5,256 bases of DNA from Dehalococcoidia bacterium UBA1332 (GTDB taxonomy: Bacteria > Chloroflexota > Dehalococcoidia > Lucifugimonadales > Lucifugimonadaceae). Shown here in pieces: positions 1 to 5,256 of the stretch. The notes below the pieces were generated by a model. That model did not search any database, was not told the origin of the DNA, and was given only the letters and a program-made list of their open reading frames with translations. The position numbers were made by a program, and so were the translations under genes. The first letter of the stretch is position 1. Each line of letters opens with the position of its first letter. The stretch lies in the NCBI GenBank assembly GCA_002306745.1, contig DBSW01000074.1, positions 1 to 5,256 on the forward strand. Reading direction: 5' to 3'.

Positions 1-17
1 ATTCAGATAGAAACCGG

Positions 18-1097
18 CTAAATCACTACATCAACATCGAGTTCGAGGGCCCTTTGCTTAATGGCGACATATTGGCTGTTCTCTACAGGGACACCGCGCG
101 ACAAACGATCTTGCATGGCATCAGCTTCGGGGTCCCCAGGCACAAGTACACCATCGAATCCTGGTAGTGTCGGAGTAGAGTGAAGTTCACTGATCATCTC
201 ATCCATCATAGATTTAAAATCGTCAACGGGCCGAAATCTTGAAATATCTACTGCCATCACCCACGTCATATTCTGTCCTCTATCCAGAGAAGCCGAATAG
301 CCTCCTCCGGACAAAACACCACACATGATATCGACCAACACAGCTAGGCCGTAGCCTTTATGAGAACCTTGCTCGCGGGTATTGCCAAGGGGATTAAGTG
401 CCCACGAATCATTCTCACCATTGGGTGGGTCAATGATCGCAGCACCCTCATTTGCAGTAACCGCCCATCCAGCTGGTATTGGTGCACCAATCCGATGAGC
501 TAGCCCTATCTTGCCACTAGCTACTGTGCTAGTCGCCATATCAAGAAAGAAATCTCGTTCTTTACCAGCAGGCGCAGCAAATCCTATTGGATTTGTACCC
601 AGCATTTTTTTTCCGCCTAAAGCAGGACGCACTGCTGGAACTGCAGAAGTCATCGACATGCCAATCATGTCATGATCAAGCGCCATAGATGCATAATATC
701 CGACCATCCCGACATGATGACCATCTTTGATACTAACCATTCCTAATCCATGGCTCTTTGCTTTATCTATAGCAATTTCCATACCTTCATAAGCGGAAAT
801 CAAACCAATCCCATTACATGCACTTACAAGGGCAGTCGTACTAGATTCATTAATTATCTCGGTCTTTTGAGGGACAGTGTAAGTACCATCTTCCGCACTT
901 CGAGAATATCCAACCACGTTGGAAACACCGTGAGTATCGACTCCTCTAACACTAGCAGCAAGTAAAACCTTTGCAGCTATATCGGCATGACGATCTGAGC
1001 AACCAACTGCGGCAAAAATCGAAGTCAATTGTTTTTGCAGTGCTTCAGCACTCACACGGGTTGAATTCGAGTCGTTGAGTTTGACTTTGATTTGCAT
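18..1097 (-). CDS. Ldh/MDH-type (LDH2 family) NAD(P)-dependent oxidoreductase, paralog A
   Basis: This is a 359-residue cytosolic dehydrogenase of the LDH2/MDH2 family, which is unrelated to classical Rossmann-fold lactate dehydrogenase. Known members oxidise or reduce malate, lactate, sulfolactate, ureidoglycolate or 2,3-diketogulonate, or reduce cyclic imino acids such as piperideine-2-carboxylate. Family motifs seen: RGVDTHG (51-57, with the conserved His56), DGHHVG (125-130, His127/128), LGTNPIGF (166-173), LDMATST (185-191), GSHKGYGL (244-251) and SGGG (263-266). Length and motif order are typical of an intact enzyme. The ATG start aligns with the start of the neighbouring paralog and no start codon lies between it and the upstream gene. 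The nearest purine-rich stretch, GGAG, is about 15 nt upstream, so the ribosome site is poor and translation may depend on the gene before it, 28 bp away. The substrate cannot be told from sequence. The family is near certain. Confidence 0.95.
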   Translation of the reverse strand: MQIKVKLNDSNSTRVSAEALQKQLTSIFAAVGCSDRHADIAAKVLLAASVRGVDTHGVSNVVGYSRSAEDGTYTVPQKTEIINESSTTALVSACNGIGLISAYEGMEIAIDKAKSHGLGMVSIKDGHHVGMVGYYASMALDHDMIGMSMTSAVPAVRPALGGKKMLGTNPIGFAAPAGKERDFFLDMATSTVASGKIGLAHRIGAPIPAGWAVTANEGAAIIDPPNGENDSWALNPLGNTREQGSHKGYGLAVLVDIMCGVLSGGGYSASLDRGQNMTWVMAVDISRFRPVDDFKSMMDEMISELHSTPTLPGFDGVLVPGDPEADAMQDRLSRGVPVENSQYVAIKQRALELDVDVVI

Positions 1098-1125
1098 CTT
1101 ATTGAGAACGGGCTCCGAGTAACTT

Positions 1126-2205
1126 CTAAATAAATACCTCTACACCCAATGCCATGGCTCTCGCCCGTATCTCGTCGTATTGACTATTCTCCACAGGTAC
1201 ACCGTTTGCAAGACGATCATCTTCGAAGTCCGCCTCAGGATCACCGGCTACTAGCACTCGATCTTCTCCTGGCAACGTAGGAGTAGAATGCAGGTCGCGA
1301 ATCATGTCGTCCATCATGGCCTTGAAATCGTCAACATCGCGGAATTTCGCTATATCGATTGCCATAGTCCAAGTCATGTTTTCGCCCCCGGCAAGCTGCA
1401 TCCCAAATCCACCACCCGAAAGTACGCCGCAGAGTATGTCGACCATCAGACCAAGGCCATAGCCCTTGTGTGAACCCTGCTCACGAGTCCCACCCAGTGG
1501 ATTCATAGCCCAGTCTTCTCCCCTATCTCCTCTTGGTTCAGTCAATGGCTCACCCTCGGCAGTGACAGCCCAACCAACTGGCATCTGAACTCCCAAACGT
1601 TTCGCCAAAGCAATTTTGCCGCTGGCTATGGTCGAGGTCGCCATATCAAATATGAAGTCGCGCTCATCACCTGCAGGTGCACCAAACGCGATTGGATTTG
1701 TACCAACCCTTGGTCGAGCCCCAAGTGCAGGTCTAACGGATCGGCTAGCGTTAGTCATTGCCATACCGATCATATCTTCGGCGACCGCCATCATTGGGTA
1801 ATAACCGACCATGCCAATATGATGCCCGTCACGAATAGTAGACATACCTACTCCGAATTTCTTGGCCTTGGCAATCGACATCTCCATTCCCTGATGAGCA
1901 GCAACGAAACCAAGACCATTGCCACAACTCAACAAAACCGTAGTCTCAGTTTCTGAAATTACCTCTACTGTTTGAGGAACTACATAAGTCCCGTCTTCTA
2001 TTGATTCTGAGTACCTTACGACGTTACCTACACCATGGGTTTCGACCCCCCTCAAACTTGAAGAAAGTAGGATCTCAGCGGTGATCTCAGCATGTGCTTG
2101 CGGTGTTCCAACTCCTTGCAAAATAACTGAAACTTGCTTGTGAAGATTCTCAGCAGGAACTCTGACCGAGTTAGCGTCATTGAGCTTCAAATAGTCTAGT
2201 GACAA
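1126..2205 (-). CDS. Ldh/MDH-type (LDH2 family) NAD(P)-dependent oxidoreductase, paralog B
   Basis: This is a second 359-residue LDH2 family dehydrogenase, roughly 60% identical by eye to the gene just downstream. It keeps every family motif: RGVETHG (52-58, His57), DGHHIG (126-131), GTNPIAF (168-174), FDMATST (186-192), GSHKGYGL (244-251) and SGGG (263-266). The C-terminal block around STPTLPG (307-313) to GVPVENSQY (335-343) is also shared. The start is TTG at 2205-2203. An in-frame TGA lies shortly upstream with no ATG or GTG between, and this start lines up with the ATG of paralog A. A GAAAGAA stretch sits 6 nt before it. The two paralogs differ most at 30-50, 150-167 and 215-231, so they may have different substrates or cofactor preference (inference). 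The 28-bp gap to paralog A suggests one transcript. The family is near certain; the reaction is unknown. Confidence 0.95.
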   Translation of the reverse strand: MSLDYLKLNDANSVRVPAENLHKQVSVILQGVGTPQAHAEITAEILLSSSLRGVETHGVGNVVRYSESIEDGTYVVPQTVEVISETETTVLLSCGNGLGFVAAHQGMEMSIAKAKKFGVGMSTIRDGHHIGMVGYYPMMAVAEDMIGMAMTNASRSVRPALGARPRVGTNPIAFGAPAGDERDFIFDMATSTIASGKIALAKRLGVQMPVGWAVTAEGEPLTEPRGDRGEDWAMNPLGGTREQGSHKGYGLGLMVDILCGVLSGGGFGMQLAGGENMTWTMAIDIAKFRDVDDFKAMMDDMIRDLHSTPTLPGEDRVLVAGDPEADFEDDRLANGVPVENSQYDEIRARAMALGVEVFI

Positions 2206-2218
2206 TGGTTTTTCTTTC
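2206..2218 (-). promoter_or_regulatory. Weak ribosome site and TTG start context of paralog B
   Basis: On the minus strand GAAAGAA (2218-2212) is followed by 6 nt and then the TTG at 2205. It is only a weak Shine-Dalgarno match, but the same heptamer precedes two other genes in this window at nearly the same spacing, which supports the TTG as the start. Confidence 0.4.
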
Positions 2219-2234
2219 GTTGTTCAATCTATGC
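2219..2234. repeat. 16-base imperfect direct repeat, copy 1
   Basis: GTTGTTCAATCTATGC on the + strand matches the copy at 2368-2383 at 14 of 16 positions. It lies 14-29 bases upstream of the paralog B start codon, in leader or promoter territory. It could be a regulator binding site or leftover duplicated sequence; the function is unknown. Confidence 0.45.
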
Positions 2235-2367
2235 GAAAAATTTCCAGCATCATGATGTATTAAGTATGTTCCGTAACTTAGTGAGTGATTACAAATTTGT
2301 GTGGTTTGAAATATCCTGGATCTGCTTGCATGATTTGCGATACGTTTTCAATCTTATGATGAATCCA

Positions 2368-2383
2368 GTTGTGCGATCTATGC
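2368..2383. repeat. 16-base imperfect direct repeat, copy 2
   Basis: GTTGTGCGATCTATGC on the + strand is the partner of the copy at 2219-2234, differing at two positions. It begins 3 bases past the stop codon of the cyclodeaminase-like gene. The two copies thus bracket nearly the whole 181-bp spacer, with starts 149 bp apart, about 14 helical turns. Confidence 0.45.
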
Positions 2384-2386
2384 ACG

Positions 2387-3337
2387 CTACTCCAGCAATG
2401 TTCCGACACTTAGCTCTATAGCCATATCATACAGTCGACCGCATACAGCCAAATCTTCAAAGGCAACACCCTGAGATTCAAAGAGCGTAATGTCATCATC
2501 AGAGTGTCTGGGGGTTCGTAGCCCTGCCACGATATGGTCTAGTCGCACAGCTGACTCCCATGAAAAATGTCCTAGCTCAGCTGCCCTCATCAACTCCCCA
2601 CATTCGATTCGAGCTTGATCAATATCATCGCAAGCGACAAGATCAGCCTTTACGATAGCCGCGGTATCTAGTTCGCGTTTCATCCAAGAGTTGTTACCAG
2701 CCGCGTTGATGTGCATTCCTGGTATAAGCATTTCGCCCGTAATAACTGGTTCTTTAGATGAAGTTACAGCGACTAACACATCAACTCCTTCAGCAGCAGA
2801 TTCTTTTGAGGCGACGGGGAAGACATTTACACCGAGACTTTCACTCATCTTATTTGCAAATTTTTCCCGCCTATCAACCGCTCGTGAAAACACTTTCACA
2901 TGCTCTATCTCTCGGACAGCACAAATTGCTTCAAGCTGAGTTTCAGCCTGATATCCGGAGCCGATTATCCCAACTGAGGACGCATTTTCCCGCGCCATAT
3001 ACTTCGTAGCAATTCCGGATGCTGCTCCTGTTCTAACCTGTCCCATTCGACCGGCAGCAATCACCGCTAACAATCCTTCACCGTTAGTCCCGAAGAGCGA
3101 AACACGAAAGTCACCGCTTACGTATGACTTATGCCCAGCCCATCCTTTTTTTGGCCAAGTAGCCGCCATAAAATTCAATGACCCTTTACCCGCCGCGAGT
3201 CGATACCTAGGCTCATTAGGCACGTCGCCATCAGAACGTGCCTGAAAAACTTCCTCCAATGCTTCAAGTGCCATGTCCATAGTCAACATTTCATTAACCT
3301 CAGATTCGGTTAAGTACAAACGCTTAATATCATCCAT
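2387..3337 (-). CDS. Ornithine cyclodeaminase/mu-crystallin family NAD(P)-binding protein
   Basis: This is a 316-residue protein of the ornithine cyclodeaminase/mu-crystallin family, a normal length for it. Seen in order: substrate-pocket Arg in EPRY (Arg44), Lys in GHKSY (Lys70), GQVRTGAASG (99-108, Arg102), the dinucleotide motif GIIGSGYQA (123-131), VFSR (149-152), and AAGNNSWMKRELD (212-224). In true ornithine cyclodeaminase the last motif carries a catalytic Asp (Asp228 in the Pseudomonas putida enzyme); my alignment puts Asn216 there. The family also contains alanine dehydrogenase, ketimine and pyrroline-2-carboxylate reductases, iminosuccinate reductase and ectoine-degradation EutC, so an amino-acid or imino-acid oxidoreductase is more likely than a cyclodeaminase (inference). 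The ATG start has AGGGA 9 nt upstream. It is the first gene of the leftward group; the 181-bp gap behind it leaves open whether it shares a transcript with the two dehydrogenases. Confidence 0.93.
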   Translation of the reverse strand: MDDIKRLYLTESEVNEMLTMDMALEALEEVFQARSDGDVPNEPRYRLAAGKGSLNFMAATWPKKGWAGHKSYVSGDFRVSLFGTNGEGLLAVIAAGRMGQVRTGAASGIATKYMARENASSVGIIGSGYQAETQLEAICAVREIEHVKVFSRAVDRREKFANKMSESLGVNVFPVASKESAAEGVDVLVAVTSSKEPVITGEMLIPGMHINAAGNNSWMKRELDTAAIVKADLVACDDIDQARIECGELMRAAELGHFSWESAVRLDHIVAGLRTPRHSDDDITLFESQGVAFEDLAVCGRLYDMAIELSVGTLLE

Positions 3338-3346
3338 TAGTAATAG

Positions 3347-3351
3347 TCCCT
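3347..3351 (-). promoter_or_regulatory. Shine-Dalgarno of the cyclodeaminase-family gene
   Basis: On the minus strand AGGGA lies 9 nt before the ATG at 3337. It is the clearest ribosome site of the leftward group and supports this start codon. Confidence 0.6.
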
Positions 3352-3408
3352 AACTATGCATACAGAATCCGCATCATTTGATCCTGCAAAACTCGCTTGA
3401 AATGTCAT

Positions 3409-3425
3409 GTCTGACCTAGACAGAC
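3409..3425. promoter_or_regulatory. Inverted repeat GTCTG-N7-CAGAC, candidate operator
   Basis: GTCTG (3409-3413) and CAGAC (3421-3425) are perfect inverted arms around 7 bases. The right half overlaps the candidate -35 box of the rightward group, a usual place for a repressor site. The arms are short, so chance cannot be excluded. No regulator gene is in the window. Confidence 0.3.
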
Positions 3426-3444
3426 TGTCACTAGCAAATAGAAT
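3417..3444 (+). promoter_or_regulatory. Candidate sigma-70-type promoter for the rightward group
   Basis: TAGACA (3417-3422) matches the -35 consensus TTGACA at 5 of 6 positions and TAGAAT (3439-3444) matches the -10 consensus TATAAT at 5 of 6, with a 16-bp spacer. Transcription would begin near 3451, giving a leader of about 55 bases before the HAD gene. It is placed correctly in the 169-bp divergent spacer. This is a pattern match only. I saw no equally good promoter for the opposite, leftward group. Confidence 0.4.
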
Positions 3445-3495
3445 ACCGCTGGTCGCACCACTTGCGTCATCACAAACTTCAGACATAACTAAGTC

Positions 3496-3502
3496 GGGAG
3501 AG
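3496..3502 (+). promoter_or_regulatory. Shine-Dalgarno that fixes the TTG start of the HAD gene
   Basis: GGGAGAG ends 4 nt before the TTG at 3507. An in-frame TAA at 3486 and the lack of any ATG or GTG before the conserved DVFGT motif leave this TTG as the only reasonable start. Confidence 0.65.
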
Positions 3503-3506
3503 TCAA

Positions 3507-4226
3507 TTGACCAGGAACAACGATATTAAAGCTCTGGTTTTCGATGTTTTCGGGACGGTTGTCGATTGGCGCACCTCTATCTCAACACAGGCAGCGGTTT
3601 TTGGAGCGAAACATAATGTGACTACAGATTGGGACAAATTTGCTGACGATTGGCGCGCTGGTTATGGGGCAGGAATGGCCAAGGTAAATGCAGGGGAAGA
3701 CGCGTGGAAATTGGTGGATACAATTCATAGAGAACGCCTAGAGGTGATTTTGCACGAACATGGCTTTCCGGATATCGATGAGGAAGAGCTCGCAGACTTC
3801 AATAAGGCATGGCACAGGCTTGCAGGCTGGCCTGATGCTACGAATGGTTTGAGTCGTCTTAAATCAAAGTTTGTAATTGCTTCGCTGTCAAACGGCAACG
3901 TGGCACTTCTAACCAACATGGCGAAGTATGCGAGCCTACCCTGGGATGCAGTGCTGTCCGCAGAATTAGCTAACAAATACAAGCCACACCCAAGCGTCTA
4001 CCAAAGAGCCGCCGAACTTCTTGGCCTAAAGCCAGCTCAAGTGATGATGGTAGCAGCACACAACTTTGACCTGCGAGGCGCCATAAACGCCGGTCTCAAA
4101 GCAGCTCTAGTCATTCGACCAGACGAGTTCGGAGATTCCAAAGACCCTGATCTCGAAGCAGAACCAGACTTCGACTACTTCGCCAAAGATTTCCATGATC
4201 TAGCTGATCAATTAGGCTGTAAGTAA
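3507..4226 (+). CDS. Type II haloacid dehalogenase-like HAD hydrolase
   Basis: This is a 239-residue HAD-superfamily hydrolase of the L-2-haloacid dehalogenase type. Characterised relatives displace halide from (S)-2-haloacids to give (R)-2-hydroxyacids through an aspartyl-ester intermediate. Seen: motif I FDVFGTVVDWR (12-22) with nucleophile Asp13 and Thr17; Arg50 in DDWRAGYG, matching the halide/substrate Arg of dehalogenases; a helical cap at about 20-110; motif II SLSNGN (126-131, Ser128/Asn129); Lys159 in KYKPHPSVY with Tyr165; and motif III MVAAHNFDLRGA (181-192, Asp188). In Pseudomonas L-DEX-type enzymes motif III reads roughly VSSNxxD, with catalytic Ser175 and Asn177; here those positions are Ala183 and His185. 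This variant is common in proteins annotated as type II dehalogenases, but real dehalogenase activity is uncertain and a phosphatase or other role is possible. It starts with TTG and leads the rightward group. Confidence 0.92.
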   Translation: MTRNNDIKALVFDVFGTVVDWRTSISTQAAVFGAKHNVTTDWDKFADDWRAGYGAGMAKVNAGEDAWKLVDTIHRERLEVILHEHGFPDIDEEELADFNKAWHRLAGWPDATNGLSRLKSKFVIASLSNGNVALLTNMAKYASLPWDAVLSAELANKYKPHPSVYQRAAELLGLKPAQVMMVAAHNFDLRGAINAGLKAALVIRPDEFGDSKDPDLEAEPDFDYFAKDFHDLADQLGCK

Positions 4227-4273
4227 TCAGCTTTCATGGAACTACCGATTTATAAATAACCTCCTAAACACCG

Positions 4274-4280
4274 AAAGAAC
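4274..4280 (+). promoter_or_regulatory. GAAAGAA leader before the SMP-30 gene
   Basis: A GAAAGAA heptamer lies about 4-5 nt before the ATG of the lactonase gene. It is a weak Shine-Dalgarno match, but the same heptamer stands before the genes starting at 2205 (minus strand) and 5221. Confidence 0.4.
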
Positions 4281-4284
4281 AAAT

Positions 4285-5154
4285 ATGAACTGGACATTCG
4301 AAAACGCAGCACCCGTTATCGGAACAATAACGGAAGGCAATGCATGGGATGGCGAACGTTTACTGTATTCGAACATTGCCATGAACCGTATCATGTCACT
4401 TGATCCAAATGTCGGTCTCGTCGAGGTTTGGAGAGAAGACACTGAAGGAACCAATGGCTTGAATTTTGATAGTGAGGGGAATCTGTTCGGGTGTTCAGGA
4501 GGTGGAAGAAAAATTGTTCGTTTCGATCCAAATGATGAAATGATTACCATTGCTGACCGTGTAGATGGCAGGAGACTTAATTCACCGAATGACCTCGCAA
4601 TCACACCTTCTGGCTCGATCTACTTTTCAGATCGTGTAGGAGACGTAAACCCTGATGTCGGAATAAATTATTCCGCAATCATTTCAGCAGAGCCACAAGA
4701 AGACGGTTCATACCAAACATTTCGAAGAACATTTGACACTTCAATGCCAAATGGTCTGATATTTTCTTCCGACTACAAGACTCTGTACGTTGCACAAAGC
4801 GATTACCTTGCCAGTGAAACTCGACAACTCCGTGCTTACCCGGTAAATGATGACGGATCACTAGGCAACTTCGAATTACTGCATGACTTTGGACCCCATC
4901 GGGGTATTGACGGCATGACATTGTCAAGCGATGGCAACATTGTCGCTTGTACGGGCTGGGAGATTTCTGGGCCCGGAGGTATGATCACTGTTTTAGACCC
5001 GTCAGGCCGGATCATTGAAACCCATCCTACACCGGCCTTACGACCAACCAACTGCACATTTATCGGTGAAGACCTCTATGTCTCATCGATAGAAGGTCAC
5101 TGCCTTGTAGCACGCAATACCGGTATGACGGGTTACCTATTATGGCCGAATTAA
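4285..5154 (+). CDS. SMP-30/gluconolactonase/LRE family protein (probable lactonase)
   Basis: This is a 289-residue six-bladed beta-propeller hydrolase of the SMP-30/gluconolactonase family, whose members open sugar lactones or related esters using a divalent metal. The four expected metal and active-site residues can be placed: Glu17 in ITEGNAWDG (the N-terminal Glu), Asn102 in NSPNDLAI (99-106), Asn156 in MPNGLIFS (154-161) and Asp209 in GIDGMTL (207-213). Propeller-strand patterns recur, for example DSEGNLFGC (62-70), TPSGSIYFSD (107-116), SSDYKTLYVA (161-170) and SSDGNIVACT (214-223). The length is typical and there is no signal peptide, so it is probably cytosolic. It follows the HAD gene after 58 bp on the same strand, probably as one transcript. 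The exact substrate is unknown. The family assignment is strong; gluconolactone as substrate is not implied. Confidence 0.94.
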   Translation: MNWTFENAAPVIGTITEGNAWDGERLLYSNIAMNRIMSLDPNVGLVEVWREDTEGTNGLNFDSEGNLFGCSGGGRKIVRFDPNDEMITIADRVDGRRLNSPNDLAITPSGSIYFSDRVGDVNPDVGINYSAIISAEPQEDGSYQTFRRTFDTSMPNGLIFSSDYKTLYVAQSDYLASETRQLRAYPVNDDGSLGNFELLHDFGPHRGIDGMTLSSDGNIVACTGWEISGPGGMITVLDPSGRIIETHPTPALRPTNCTFIGEDLYVSSIEGHCLVARNTGMTGYLLWPN

Positions 5155-5157
5155 CTG

Positions 5158-5171
5158 ACGATAATTATCGT
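5158..5171. promoter_or_regulatory. 14-bp perfect palindrome between the SMP-30 gene and the next gene
   Basis: ACGATAATTATCGT is fully self-complementary with no loop, starting 4 bases after the lactonase stop. A loopless A/T-rich palindrome cannot form an intrinsic terminator hairpin and no T tract follows. It resembles a homodimeric regulator site, but it may be coincidence. Confidence 0.3.
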
Positions 5172-5208
5172 ACGAGATCTTCACTAAACAACTAAAACCC
5201 ACATCATT

Positions 5209-5215
5209 GAAAGAA
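5209..5215 (+). promoter_or_regulatory. GAAAGAA leader before the partial gene at 5221
   Basis: GAAAGAA ends 5 nt before the ATG at 5221. The arrangement nearly repeats that before the lactonase gene and supports a real start here. Confidence 0.4.
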
Positions 5216-5220
5216 TAGCA

Positions 5221-5256
5221 ATGTCCGATTGGAAATGGACTCAAATAGCAAAACAC
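5221..5256 (+). CDS. Partial CDS, N-terminal 12 codons only
   Basis: An ATG at 5221 opens a frame that runs off the window: MSDWKWTQIAKH. It lies 66 bp after the lactonase stop on the same strand, with a GAAAGAA leader 5 nt upstream like that of its neighbour, so it is probably the next gene of the rightward group. Twelve residues are too few to name a family. An N-terminus with aromatic residues followed by a short helix is seen in amidase-signature enzymes, among others, but that is only a guess. Confidence 0.5.
   Translation, partial: MSDWKWTQIAKH

Noticed and set aside
750..965. Open frames on the + strand across the dehydrogenase and cyclodeaminase genes (e.g. 750-965, 1288-1473, 1616-1801, 2691-3009)
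   Set aside because: They lie opposite strongly conserved coding sequence, have no recognisable domains or leaders, and are antisense shadows.
2248..2257. CATCATGATG palindrome in the spacer upstream of paralog B
   Set aside because: It is only 10 bp with no supporting promoter boxes or second copy; weak as a regulatory call.
2387..3337. Assignment as ectoine-degradation EutC
   Set aside because: No other ectoine-degradation gene (EutA, EutB, EutD, EutE) is in the window, and the family match alone does not distinguish EutC.
3725..3982. Minus-strand open frames opposite the HAD and SMP-30 genes (3725-3982, 4242-4604, 4679-4927, 4836-5057)
   Set aside because: They are antisense to intact enzyme genes with clear motifs; their translations are low-complexity and match no family I know.
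4202..4232. Inverted repeat AGCTGAT / ATCAGCT around the HAD stop codon as a terminator
   Set aside because: The loop is 17 nt, the stem only 7 bp and A/T-rich, and no T tract follows; the next gene is just downstream on the same strand.
4248..4257. ATTTATAAAT palindrome containing TATAAA as a -10 box for the SMP-30 gene
   Set aside because: There is no acceptable -35 box 16-18 bp upstream, and short A/T palindromes are common by chance.
1..5256. Mobile element, phage, toxin-antitoxin, defence system or CRISPR array
   Set aside because: No such genes, terminal inverted repeats or regularly spaced repeats were found; nearly all of the window is ordinary metabolic coding sequence.

Overview
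The window comes from a bacterial chromosome, judged from gene density, Shine-Dalgarno-like leaders, TTG starts and short intergenic gaps. Base composition looks moderate, by eye in the high 40s % G+C. It holds metabolic enzymes of families common in heterotrophic Proteobacteria and in some uncultured marine lineages. I cannot assign a taxon: there is no rRNA, tRNA or other marker gene here.

Layout: two gene groups point away from each other, from a 169-bp divergent spacer at 3338-3506. The leftward group is an ornithine cyclodeaminase/mu-crystallin family NAD(P) enzyme (2387-3337), then after a 181-bp gap two tandem paralogous Ldh/MDH-type (LDH2 family) NAD(P)-dependent oxidoreductases (1126-2205 and 18-1097), 28 bp apart. 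The rightward group is a type II haloacid dehalogenase-like HAD hydrolase (3507-4226), an SMP-30/gluconolactonase-type lactonase (4285-5154), and the first 12 codons of another gene (5221 to the window edge). No transposase, integrase, phage gene, RNA gene or CRISPR array was seen.

How the genes could work together (inference): the set reads as small-molecule catabolism of 2-hydroxy, 2-oxo or imino acids. HAD type II enzymes can turn (S)-2-haloacids into (R)-2-hydroxyacids. LDH2 enzymes interconvert 2-hydroxyacids and 2-oxoacids, or reduce cyclic imino acids. Members of the cyclodeaminase family interconvert 2-oxo/imino acids and amino acids. SMP-30 proteins open lactones. No transporter or regulator lies in the window, so the substrate stays unknown. 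Two points argue against simple family labels: the cyclodeaminase-like protein has Asn where the catalytic Asp of true ornithine cyclodeaminase is expected, and the HAD protein lacks the Ser/Asn pair found near the last catalytic Asp of characterised haloacid dehalogenases.

I found no clearly new biological system. The points most worth a second look are the diverged tandem dehydrogenase pair, the two active-site variants, a 16-base imperfect direct repeat bracketing the 2206-2386 spacer, and a promoter-like element with an overlapping inverted repeat in the divergent spacer.
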